Part shown: piece by piece, positions 1 through 5,670 of the stretch
How positions within the stretch are numbered: position 1 is the stretch's first letter
How the letters are laid out: each line of letters begins with the position of its first letter
NCBI GenBank assembly: GCA_003489165.1
Contig: DNJG01000076.1
Location: 1-6,254 of the forward strand
Direction of reading: 5' to 3'
Source of the DNA: Nitrospinota bacterium
Lineage (GTDB): Bacteria > Nitrospinota > Nitrospinia > UBA9942
Length of the DNA: 6,254 bases
Made by a program: the position numbers and the translations under genes
The notes under the pieces: model-generated
What the model was told of the DNA's origin: nothing
The model's input: only the letters and a program-made list of their open reading frames with translations
The model's database searches: none

Positions 1-533
1 ATGCAATCGGGTATGGTGCGGGCTCAAAGGATTTTTCAGATTCACCAAATCTCTTAAGAATTATGATAGGCGAAGGTTACAGCCCTTCTGAACAGGATTC
101 TATTACAGTGATTGAATCAAATATTGATGATATGAATCCACAGTTCTATGACCATATAATGAATAGAATCTTTGATGCAGGTGCATTGGATGTTTTCCTA
201 ACACCTGTAATAATGAAAAAAAACCGCCCTGCCGTAAAGATAACCCTACTATCCGATAATGATAATGTAAATAAGCTTGCAGATATATTGTTAAAAGAGA
301 CAACATCTTTTGGGTTGAGAATATATAAGACAGAAAGGGTAAAACTTGATAAGGAGATAAAAGCAATAAAAACAGAATATGGAAATGCAAGGGTCAAGAT
401 AGGAAAAAGAAACGGAAAGATAATTAATATAGCCCCTGAATATGAAGACTGTAAGAGAATTGCAAAAGAGAAGGGAATACCAATTAGAGAGGTTTACGAG
501 AAAGTAAAATTCACCGCAAAAACAAAAAAATAA
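1..533 (+). CDS. larC: LarC nickel-insertion protein, C-terminal part (5' end outside window)
   Basis: LarC (TIGR00299/DUF111 family) inserts nickel, in a CTP-dependent reaction, into the pyridinium bis-thiocarboxylate mononucleotide that becomes the nickel-pincer cofactor of lactate racemase LarA and relatives; it is cytosolic. The frame is open from base 3, giving 176 residues. The first visible residues, AIGYGAGSKDFSDSPN, are the typical LarC motif ahead of the C-terminal domain, followed by IESNIDDMNPQ (nt 111-143) and the GALDVFLTPVIMKKNRP stretch (nt 180-230). The ATG at 63 is internal: family-like sequence continues upstream of it in the same frame. In some lactobacilli larC is split in two frames and joined by programmed frameshifting; no frame change is seen in the 20 codons before position 63, but the region further upstream is not visible. 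The gene ends with tandem stops TAATAA, and its last codons lie inside the 521-596 repeat. No larA, larB or larE is in view. Confidence 0.9.
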   Translation, partial: AIGYGAGSKDFSDSPNLLRIMIGEGYSPSEQDSITVIESNIDDMNPQFYDHIMNRIFDAGALDVFLTPVIMKKNRPAVKITLLSDNDNVNKLADILLKETTSFGLRIYKTERVKLDKEIKAIKTEYGNARVKIGKRNGKIINIAPEYEDCKRIAKEKGIPIREVYEKVKFTAKTKK

Positions 534-596
534 TAAGCCACAGATTTACACTGATAACTACAGATAAAAAGATTTTAGTCAGTAAAAGTCTGTGGC
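521..596 (+). repeat. 76-bp dispersed repeat, copy A (inverted partner at 2255-2330)
   Basis: Aligned without gaps to the reverse complement of 2255-2330, this copy matches at 74 of 76 positions; 521-580 is identical over 60 bp and the two differences are at 581 and 584. The core 537-596 has inverted ends, GCCACAGA (537-544) and TCTGTGGC (589-596), plus a second pairing ACTGA (550-554) with TCAGT (579-583), so it can fold into an imperfect hairpin with a loop of about 24 nt. The outer 16 bp (521-536, ending in TAATAA) are shared by both copies but lie outside the palindromic core and overlap the end of larC. No open frame or transposase is present. It looks like a small non-autonomous or MITE-like dispersed repeat; its mode of spread is not known from the sequence. 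Confidence 0.9.
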
Positions 597-607
597 AATA
601 TTTTTAA
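537..607 (+). terminator. Possible weak terminator after larC formed by repeat copy A
   Basis: The imperfect GCCACAGA/TCTGTGGC hairpin of copy A is followed on the + strand by AATATTTTTAATTT (597-610), a T-rich but interrupted tail. It is the only terminator-like structure between larC and gltX. On the opposite strand the same hairpin is followed by TTATTATTTTTTTG, a better T tract, so it may stop antisense transcription more effectively. The long loop and internal mismatches make efficient termination doubtful. Confidence 0.25.
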
Positions 608-613
608 TTTCTT

Positions 614-2068
614 ATGTCAAATCAGATTCGTGTCCGTTTTGCACCAAGCCCTACAGGTTATCTTCATATAGGCAATGTAAGAACTGCCCTATTTAACTAC
701 CTATTTACCAAAAAATATAATGGCGCGTTTATATTGAGGATAGAAGATACAGATTTTGACAGGGTTAAAAGAGAGTATGAAGACAGCATTTTGGAAGATT
801 TAAAATGGCTGGGTCTTAAATGGGATGAAGGTTCTGATTGCGGAGGCAATTATGCTCCATACCGACAGTCTGAAAGGATTAACACATATAAGGAATACGC
901 AGATAAATTACTAAATGAAGGCAGGGCATATAAGTGTTTTTGCTCTGGAGAAGAGTTAGAGAGAAAAAGAAAAGAGGCTCAATCAAAGAAGCTACCTCCA
1001 CGCTATGACGGGAAATGCCGCAATCTCTCAGGGGAAGAGATTAATAGGCTTGAAAAACAGGGGGCTAAACCGACTATCAGGTTTAAGGTTGAAGATAGGC
1101 TAATAGAATTTGAAGATATAATAAGGGGAAAAGTAGGTTTTAAGGGCTCGGATATAGGGGATTTTGTAATCCTCCGTTCAGACGGCATAGCCTCATATAA
1201 CTTTGCAGCAGCAATAGATGATGCTCTTATGAAAATAACCCATGTAATAAGGGGAGAAGACCACCTTTCAAATACGCCGAGACAAATTCTTTTAAATCAG
1301 GCAATGGGGTTTGATATACCCAAATTTACCCATCTCTCCATGATACTTGGACCGGATAAATCCCGATTGAGTAAAAGACACGGTGCAGAATCCGTAACAG
1401 AGCTTAAAGAGGAGGGGTATTTGTCGGAGGCAGTTATTAATTATCTGTCACTACTCGGCTGGTCGTCAGAAGATGGGAGAGAAATTATGCCACTAACCGA
1501 CATTATAAAAAATTTCTCACTTGAAAGAGTATCAAAAAGTCCTGCTGTATTTGATATTAAAAAATTAAAATGGATTAACAACCATTATATAAAAAATAAA
1601 GATATTGCCGAATTAACTGAACTCTCCATCCCATTTTTAGTAAAGGCTGGTGTAAGAACAGAAGCAGTAAACAGGGAGTGGCTTTATAAAGTAATAGATG
1701 CCATCAGAGGCAATATAGAGATCCTATCGGAGATTGATAAATATGCAGGAATATTTTTTGATGAAATTATTAAAATTGAGCCAGAAAACTTAGAAATTCT
1801 GAAGGAGAATACAGCAGTTGAACTCTTAAAACTCCTTAAAAGAATGATAGAAAAAGAGGAGAATATTACAGAAGTAATTGCCGATAAAATCATATCAGAC
1901 ATAAAAGAAAAAACTAATCTAAAGGGCAAAAAACTCATGATGCCTATAAGAATAGCCCTAACTGGAAAAACAGAAGGACCAGAATTAAAAAAGATAATGT
2001 CTGTTCTTGGGAAAGAGAGGATTACTAAGAGGATAGACTTGGCTCAAAAATTAATCCCTTCCGACTGA
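614..2068 (+). CDS. gltX: Glutamyl-tRNA synthetase
   Basis: A class I aminoacyl-tRNA synthetase that charges tRNA(Glu) with glutamate using ATP; cytosolic. At 484 residues it is full length for bacterial GluRS. The N-terminal Rossmann catalytic domain carries RFAPSPTGYLHIGN (residues 8-21, HIGN being the HIGH signature), RIEDTD (42-47) and the second signature SRLSKRHG (250-257, KMSKS equivalent). Cys108, Cys110 and Cys135, with Tyr131 nearby, sit where zinc-binding GluRS enzymes hold their metal in the inserted SWIM-like knuckle. VIRGEDHLSNTPRQ (211-224) is also characteristic. The C-terminal part, about 320-484, is the helical anticodon-binding region. The ATG at 614 fits the family N-terminus, but no Shine-Dalgarno sequence precedes it: the leader is AT-rich and begins at the end of repeat copy A, 17 nt upstream. 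Whether it also mischarges tRNA(Gln) (non-discriminating type, needing GatCAB) cannot be told here. The gene is bracketed by the two inverted repeat copies. Confidence 0.97.
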   Translation: MSNQIRVRFAPSPTGYLHIGNVRTALFNYLFTKKYNGAFILRIEDTDFDRVKREYEDSILEDLKWLGLKWDEGSDCGGNYAPYRQSERINTYKEYADKLLNEGRAYKCFCSGEELERKRKEAQSKKLPPRYDGKCRNLSGEEINRLEKQGAKPTIRFKVEDRLIEFEDIIRGKVGFKGSDIGDFVILRSDGIASYNFAAAIDDALMKITHVIRGEDHLSNTPRQILLNQAMGFDIPKFTHLSMILGPDKSRLSKRHGAESVTELKEEGYLSEAVINYLSLLGWSSEDGREIMPLTDIIKNFSLERVSKSPAVFDIKKLKWINNHYIKNKDIAELTELSIPFLVKAGVRTEAVNREWLYKVIDAIRGNIEILSEIDKYAGIFFDEIIKIEPENLEILKENTAVELLKLLKRMIEKEENITEVIADKIISDIKEKTNLKGKKLMMPIRIALTGKTEGPELKKIMSVLGKERITKRIDLAQKLIPSD

Positions 2069-2254
2069 CCTCATGCCCAAAATCAAATATCTCCCACATC
2101 TCAATTTCTAACACATCAGCAGGTTTGATAAGTATGTTTTTCTATTTTTTGATAATACAATCTAATCTTGATTTTTATTGATGGTTATAATAGGATAAAA
2201 ACAGGCTAAAGGTTAAAATTTTTAGTTTAAATCTTTTTAAATGTATAATAAATA
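2069..2254 (+). other. AT-rich spacer between gltX and repeat copy B; no gene seen
   Basis: These 186 bp hold no convincing open frame on either strand. The stretch is strongly AT-rich with T and A runs and contains two TATAAT hexamers (2186-2191 and 2244-2249), which may be promoter -10 elements or chance in such composition. No stable hairpin followed by a T run was found directly after the gltX stop, so there is no obvious gltX terminator before repeat copy B. Confidence 0.6.
2221..2249 (+). promoter_or_regulatory. Candidate sigma-70-type promoter for fmt-ugd-uxs
   Basis: A perfect -10 hexamer TATAAT (2244-2249) lies 17 nt after a weak -35 match, TTTAGT (2221-2226), with TG immediately before the -10. 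Transcription would start around 2255-2257, at the first bases of repeat copy B, which would then form the 5' leader of fmt. The very high A+T content makes chance matches likely, so this is only a candidate. Confidence 0.3.
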
Positions 2255-2327
2255 GCCACAGACTTTCACAGACTAAAATCTTTTTATCTGTAGTTATCAG
2301 TGTAAATCTGTGGCTTATTATTTTTTT
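2255..2327 (+). terminator. Terminator- or attenuator-like hairpin with T7 tail just before fmt
   Basis: GCCACAGA (2255-2262) can pair with TCTGTGGC (2307-2314), followed by TTATTA and seven T residues (2321-2327). The order stem, then U tract, resembles an intrinsic terminator, but it ends only 7 nt before the fmt ATG. If formed it would either end transcription from gltX or attenuate transcription entering fmt. The long interior (44 nt) and A/T-rich pairs argue for modest stability. Confidence 0.3.
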
Positions 2328-2330
2328 GTT
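2255..2330 (-). repeat. 76-bp dispersed repeat, copy B (inverted relative to copy A)
   Basis: This is the reverse complement of 521-596 with two mismatches (74/76). The palindromic core 2255-2314 has ends GCCACAGA (2255-2262) and TCTGTGGC (2307-2314). The extra 16 bp shared with copy A (2315-2330, including a run of seven T) point toward fmt, so in both copies the T/A-rich tail faces away from gltX. The repeat ends 4 nt before the preferred fmt start codon. The inner ACTGA/TCAGT pairing of copy A is partly lost here because both differences fall in that arm. Confidence 0.9.
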
Positions 2331-2334
2331 CTTG

Positions 2335-3276
2335 ATGAATATTATATTTATGGGGACTCCGGATTTTGCCGTTCCAACATTAGAAGGACTGATTAATTCT
2401 AATCATAAAATAATTGCTGTATTAACACAGCCTGATAGACCAAAAGGAAGAGGTAGAAAAGTAGTCCCATCACCTGTAAAAGTAAAGGCAGATGCGAATA
2501 ATATTCCTGTATTACAGCCAGAGAAGGTCAAAGAGCCTGATTTTATAAAAAAAATAAGTGAATATAATCCTGACTGTATTGTAGTTGTTGCATTTGGACA
2601 GATCTTTCCTAAAGATATACTCAATCTACCCCGATATGGATGTATAAACCTTCATGCCTCTTTGCTTCCAAAATACAGAGGTGCCGCACCAATAAACTGG
2701 GCATTGATTAAGGGAGAGACAAAGACAGGTGTGACATCAATGTTTATGGACGAGAGAATGGATACGGGAGATATATTAATTCAGAGAGAAATAGAAATAA
2801 AGGAAGATGACAATGCAGGAACTTTACATGATAGACTATCTCAGATAGGGCGTGATGTCATACTTGAGACACTTGATGGGATTAAGAAGGAAACAATAAG
2901 CAGGATAAAACAGGATGCATCAATTGCTACATACGCACCAAAGATAAAAAAAGAGGATTGTATAATAGATTGGAATGCGGGTGCTGAAGATATACTAAAT
3001 AAAATCAGAGGACTAACACCTCTGCCCGGTGCATATACATTATATAATGGAAAGAGATTAAAAATAGCGAATGCAGGCCATAAGAAACAAGAAGCAAGAG
3101 GCGAAAGAGGTGAGGTTTTTGAAGTCAACAGGAATGGTATAAAGGTAACTTGCAGAGATGGAATAGTTATTATAAAAAACCTTCAGCCTGAGGGCAAGAG
3201 GGTTATGAGTGCAGGTGAATTTCTTTCTGGGCATAATATAAAAAAAGGAGAAATATTGGGAGGGAGAAGGGAGTGA
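2335..3276 (+). CDS. fmt: Methionyl-tRNA formyltransferase
   Basis: Transfers a formyl group from 10-formyl-tetrahydrofolate to the amino group of initiator Met-tRNA; cytosolic. At 313 residues from the ATG at 2335 it is normal length. The N-terminal formyltransferase domain shows IIFMGTPDFAVP (3-14), the tRNA-contact loop QPDRPKGRGRK (32-42), INLHASLLPKYRG (104-116) with catalytic Asn105 and His107, and MDTGDIL (142-148) with catalytic Asp143. The C-terminal OB-like domain (about 205-305) includes ATYAPKIKKED, IRGLTPLPGAYT and LQPEGKRVMSAGEFL, which separates true Fmt from formyltransferase domains of sugar enzymes. A TTG at 2326 would add three residues but lies inside repeat copy B; ATG 2335 (MNIIFMGTPDF) fits the family better. 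No Shine-Dalgarno sequence precedes either. Codons 250-256 consist of three heptanucleotide repeat units. No def gene, the usual partner, is adjacent; the stop is 4 nt before ugd. Confidence 0.96.
   Translation: MNIIFMGTPDFAVPTLEGLINSNHKIIAVLTQPDRPKGRGRKVVPSPVKVKADANNIPVLQPEKVKEPDFIKKISEYNPDCIVVVAFGQIFPKDILNLPRYGCINLHASLLPKYRGAAPINWALIKGETKTGVTSMFMDERMDTGDILIQREIEIKEDDNAGTLHDRLSQIGRDVILETLDGIKKETISRIKQDASIATYAPKIKKEDCIIDWNAGAEDILNKIRGLTPLPGAYTLYNGKRLKIANAGHKKQEARGERGEVFEVNRNGIKVTCRDGIVIIKNLQPEGKRVMSAGEFLSGHNIKKGEILGGRRE
3082..3102 (+). repeat. Three in-frame heptanucleotide repeats (AAGARRC) inside fmt
   Basis: AAGAAAC (3082-3088), AAGAAGC (3089-3095) and AAGAGGC (3096-3102) are three consecutive 7-mers. 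Together they make 21 nt that begin and end exactly at codon boundaries and encode KKQEARG (residues 250-256). The stretch sits in a surface loop region of the Fmt C-terminal domain, just before GEVFEV, where family members vary. The same ARRC ending of the unit recurs in the array at 4574-4608. Confidence 0.6.
3267..3273 (+). promoter_or_regulatory. Ribosome binding site of ugd within the fmt 3' end
   Basis: AAGGGAG at 3267-3273 lies 7 nt before the ugd ATG (3281), good Shine-Dalgarno spacing, in a purine-rich stretch that also encodes the last residues of fmt. The fmt stop TGA (3274-3276) falls between the site and the start codon, as expected for translational coupling. Confidence 0.75.
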
Positions 3277-3280
3277 AATT

Positions 3281-4573
3281 ATGAATATCTGTGTTATTGG
3301 CACTGGATATGTTGGGCTTGTTACAGGGGTTATCTTTGCAGACCTTGGAAATGATGTTACATGTGTTGACAAGATAAAAGAAAAGATTGACTCTCTCAAT
3401 AAAGGGATAATGCCTATTTATGAGCCTGGACTTGAGGAGATGGTGAAAAGGAATGTGGTTGATAACAGGCTCTTTTTCTCTACCGATTTACATGGTGCTG
3501 TGGAAAAGGCAGAGATAATCTTTATATGTGTTGGAACACCTCCAAAGGATAATGGAGAGACAGATTTATCCTTTGTAGAGGGTGCGGCAAAGGGGATAGC
3601 AAAGTCTATAAATGGATACAAGATTGTTGTAAATAAGAGTACTGTTCCTGTTGGGACAGGGGATTTTGTCAGGAAGGTTATTGAAAAGAATAAAACTCAT
3701 AATACAGATTTTGATGTAGTATCAAATCCTGAATTTTTAAGGGAGGGTTCTGCGATTGTTGATGCCTTATCACCTGACAGGATAATTATTGGTGCCCCTA
3801 CAAAACAGGTTGCTGTAAAATTGCTGGAGTTGTATGCCTCTATCGGCAAGCCAATGCTGATTACCGATGTCTATAGTGCAGAGATAATAAAATACGCATC
3901 CAATTCTTTTCTGGCAATGAAGATTTCATTTATAAATGCGATAGCAGATATATGTGAGCTTACAGGTGCTAATATTACAGATGTTACCAAAGGAGTCGGG
4001 TATGACTCCAGAATAGGACATGCATTTTTAAATGCAGGTCTTGGATTTGGCGGTTCATGTTTTCCAAAAGATATACAATCTCTTGTTCATACAGCCGAAA
4101 GATTTAGTTATGATTTTAAACTCTTGAAAGATGTCCTTGATATAAATGAAGAGAGGGTGCCGCACTTTGTTAAGAACATAAAAGATAGGATGGGGGAGCT
4201 TAGAGGAAAGGTTATAGGAATATTGGGGCTATCATTTAAACCTGATACAGACGATATGAGAGATGCTAAGTCAGTAGAGATAATAAACATGCTTCTTAAT
4301 GAAGGAGCGGTTATCAAGGCTTATGACCCTGTGTCAATGGAGAATGCGAAGAGGATACTCCCGGCGATTAAATATTGTGCAAATGCCTATGAAGTTTCAG
4401 AAGGCGCAGAGGCACTTATTATTATTACAGAGTGGAGAGAGTTCAAGCTTCTAAATATGGAAAGGATAAAGAATTTAATGCGTAAACCTGCTATCTTTGA
4501 CGGGAGAAATATATATGATGCTGAGAGGACAAGGAAGATGGGTTTTGAATATTACAGTATAGGGAGACCGTAG
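3281..4573 (+). CDS. ugd: UDP-glucose 6-dehydrogenase
   Basis: Oxidises UDP-glucose to UDP-glucuronate with two NAD+, a cytosolic step supplying capsule, lipopolysaccharide and UDP-xylose synthesis. The 430-residue length is typical of the short bacterial enzymes. The N-terminal NAD-binding fold starts MNICVIGTGYVGLVTG (GTGYVG at 7-12) with Asp30 at the end of the second strand. Also seen are YEPGLEE (47-53), ICVGTPP (82-88), NKSTVPVGTG (118-127) and NPEFLREGSA (149-158). Lys204 and Asn208 in EIIKYASNSF and the nucleophile Cys260 in GFGGSCFPKD (255-264) are the catalytic set. The C-terminal UDP-binding domain has GLSFKPDTDDMRD (316-328) and YDP (348-350). All key residues are present. It is preceded by a strong ribosome binding site inside fmt and followed by uxs, which consumes its product. 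WecC-type UDP-ManNAc dehydrogenase is the main alternative; the motif set and the uxs neighbour favour UDP-glucose. Confidence 0.95.
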   Translation: MNICVIGTGYVGLVTGVIFADLGNDVTCVDKIKEKIDSLNKGIMPIYEPGLEEMVKRNVVDNRLFFSTDLHGAVEKAEIIFICVGTPPKDNGETDLSFVEGAAKGIAKSINGYKIVVNKSTVPVGTGDFVRKVIEKNKTHNTDFDVVSNPEFLREGSAIVDALSPDRIIIGAPTKQVAVKLLELYASIGKPMLITDVYSAEIIKYASNSFLAMKISFINAIADICELTGANITDVTKGVGYDSRIGHAFLNAGLGFGGSCFPKDIQSLVHTAERFSYDFKLLKDVLDINEERVPHFVKNIKDRMGELRGKVIGILGLSFKPDTDDMRDAKSVEIINMLLNEGAVIKAYDPVSMENAKRILPAIKYCANAYEVSEGAEALIIITEWREFKLLNMERIKNLMRKPAIFDGRNIYDAERTRKMGFEYYSIGRP

Positions 4574-4608
4574 GAAGCAGTAGGCAGTAAGCAGTAGGCA
4601 GTAAACAG
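4574..4608 (+). repeat. Five-unit heptanucleotide tandem repeat between ugd and uxs
   Basis: Starting at the base after the ugd stop codon are five 7-mers: GAAGCAG, TAGGCAG, TAAGCAG, TAGGCAG, TAAACAG, consensus TARRCAG, with the second and fourth units identical. The array fills half of the 67-bp gap between ugd and uxs. Read in the phase AGTARRC it shares the ARRC ending with the array inside fmt at 3082-3102. Such short heptad arrays expand and contract by slippage; no function is evident. Confidence 0.85.
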
Positions 4609-4624
4609 TTACTACTTTTTAGCG

Positions 4625-4630
4625 AGAGGA
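4625..4630 (+). promoter_or_regulatory. Probable ribosome binding site of uxs
   Basis: AGAGGA (4625-4630) ends 10 nt before the uxs ATG at 4641, slightly longer than ideal spacing. The ATG overlapping it at 4630 is in another frame and does not lead to a gene. The site lies just downstream of the heptad array, which leaves it intact. Confidence 0.55.
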
Positions 4631-4640
4631 TGAATTATTT

Positions 4641-5576
4641 ATGTCGAGAATATTAATCACAGGCGGTGCTGGATTCATCGGTTCACATTTTTGCGATTAT
4701 CTGCTGTCAAAGGGGCATCAGGTAATCTGCATGGATAATTTTATAACAGGTGACATTAAAAACATTGAACATATCAGGGATGAAAAATTTTTATTTATAA
4801 AACATGATGTAACAAACTATATCTATGTTGAAGGAAAACTTGATTACATACTCCACTTTGCATCACCGGCAAGTCCTATAGATTATCTCAATCATCCGAT
4901 TCAGACACTTAAGGTCGGTTCGTTAGGTACACACAAGGCATTGGGTCTTGCAAAGGAAAAAGGGGCGGTATTTGTCCTTGCATCAACATCTGAGGTCTAT
5001 GGTGATCCCCTTGTTCATCCTCAAAAAGAAAACTACTGGGGCAATGTAAACCCAATAGGTCCAAGGGGTGTTTATGATGAGGCAAAGAGGTTTGCAGAGG
5101 CAATCACAATGGCATACCACACATATCATGGACTCAAAACAAGGATAGTCAGAATCTTTAATACATTTGGACCGAGGATGAGGATAAATGATGGGAGAGT
5201 AGTTCCAACCTTTATAAGTCAGGCATTAAATGGAGAAAATCTTACAGCATTTGGCGATGGCAGTCAGACAAGGAGTTTCTGTTATGTTTCTGACTTGGTA
5301 GAAGGGATATACAGACTCATGATGTCTGAAGAGATTGAGCCTGTGAATATTGGAAATCCAAATGAGATGACTGTCTTACAATTAGCAGAGAGAATTTTAA
5401 AAAAGATAGGAAGTAAAAGTAAAATAATCTTTAAACCACTTCCAGCTGATGATCCGAAACAGAGGAGGCCAGATATTTCAAAGGCGAAGAGATTATTAAA
5501 GTGGAAGCCGGTTGTGAGCCTTGAGGAGGGACTGGATAGGACGATTGAGTATTTTGAAGAAAAGCTAAAATATTAA
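4641..5576 (+). CDS. uxs: UDP-glucuronate decarboxylase (UDP-xylose synthase)
   Basis: An extended short-chain dehydrogenase that decarboxylates UDP-glucuronate to UDP-xylose, with tightly bound NAD+ recycled through a 4-keto intermediate. At 311 residues it is the soluble bacterial form, without the N-terminal membrane segment of animal and some plant enzymes. Visible are the NAD motif GGAGFIG (8-14), Asp32 at the end of strand 2, HFASPASPIDYL (72-83), TSEVYGDPLVHPQ (116-128) with the acidic Glu118 typical of UXS, NPIGPRGVYDEAKR (137-150) containing the catalytic Tyr145 and Lys149, and RIFNTFGPRMRINDGRVVP (171-189). DGSQTRSFCYVSDLV (206-220) is the sugar-nucleotide-binding part. The SPASP and NPIGPRGVYDEAKR stretches set it apart from UDP-glucuronate epimerases and dTDP-glucose dehydratases. 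It follows ugd, its substrate supplier, by 67 bp in the same direction, so the two probably share a transcript. The UDP-xylose user is not in view. Confidence 0.96.
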   Translation: MSRILITGGAGFIGSHFCDYLLSKGHQVICMDNFITGDIKNIEHIRDEKFLFIKHDVTNYIYVEGKLDYILHFASPASPIDYLNHPIQTLKVGSLGTHKALGLAKEKGAVFVLASTSEVYGDPLVHPQKENYWGNVNPIGPRGVYDEAKRFAEAITMAYHTYHGLKTRIVRIFNTFGPRMRINDGRVVPTFISQALNGENLTAFGDGSQTRSFCYVSDLVEGIYRLMMSEEIEPVNIGNPNEMTVLQLAERILKKIGSKSKIIFKPLPADDPKQRRPDISKAKRLLKWKPVVSLEEGLDRTIEYFEEKLKY

Positions 5577-5627
5577 ACAAGTATTTGATTTGAGCTACAG
5601 AGAACACAGAGGAAAAAACTAAATTTT

Positions 5628-5658
5628 TTGACACAGATGGACACTGATTATTTATGAT
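5628..5658 (+). promoter_or_regulatory. Candidate promoter for radC inside the repeat
   Basis: A perfect -35 hexamer TTGACA (5628-5633) is followed by TATGAT (5653-5658, one mismatch to TATAAT) with a 19-nt spacer, longer than the ideal 17. Transcription would start about 80 nt before the radC ATG. The -35 is formed by the T run plus the first bases of the inner palindrome. With only one imperfect pair in AT-rich DNA this remains a candidate. Confidence 0.3.
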
Positions 5659-5670
5659 TTTTTCTGTGCC
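5630..5670. repeat. Inner palindrome related to the 76-bp repeat
   Basis: GACACAG (5630-5636) and CTGTGCC (5664-5670) form imperfect inverted ends. The left part, CACAGATGGACACTGAT (5632-5648), matches CACAGATTTACACTGAT of copy A (539-555) at 15 of 17 positions, so this is a shortened relative of that repeat lodged inside the outer palindrome. An alternative fold pairs 5646-5659 with 5671-5684 (12 of 14 pairs), giving a hairpin with an 11-nt loop. Confidence 0.65.

Noticed and set aside
63..533. Separate small LarC2-like gene starting at ATG 63
   Set aside because: LarC-like sequence (AIGYGAG...) continues in the same frame upstream to the window edge, so the ATG is internal to a longer gene.
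2012..2128. Minus-strand open stretch of about 39 codons (ending in EIEMWEIFDFGHEV and beyond) overlapping the gltX 3' end
   Set aside because: It is bounded by stops, has no credible start or ribosome site, overlaps gltX, and resembles no family I recognise. Best read as chance.
2168..2191. Promoter TTGATT...TATAAT upstream of fmt
   Set aside because: The spacer is only 12 nt, too short for a sigma-70 promoter.
2326..2334. TTG 2326 as the fmt start
   Set aside because: It lies within the repeat's T tract, adds residues not typical of Fmt, and ATG 2335 gives the standard N-terminus; neither has a ribosome site, so some doubt remains.
3058..3399. Minus-strand 113-codon frame across the fmt-ugd junction
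   Set aside because: It lies antisense to two well-supported genes and has a serine/phenylalanine/isoleucine-rich composition typical of antisense shadow frames.
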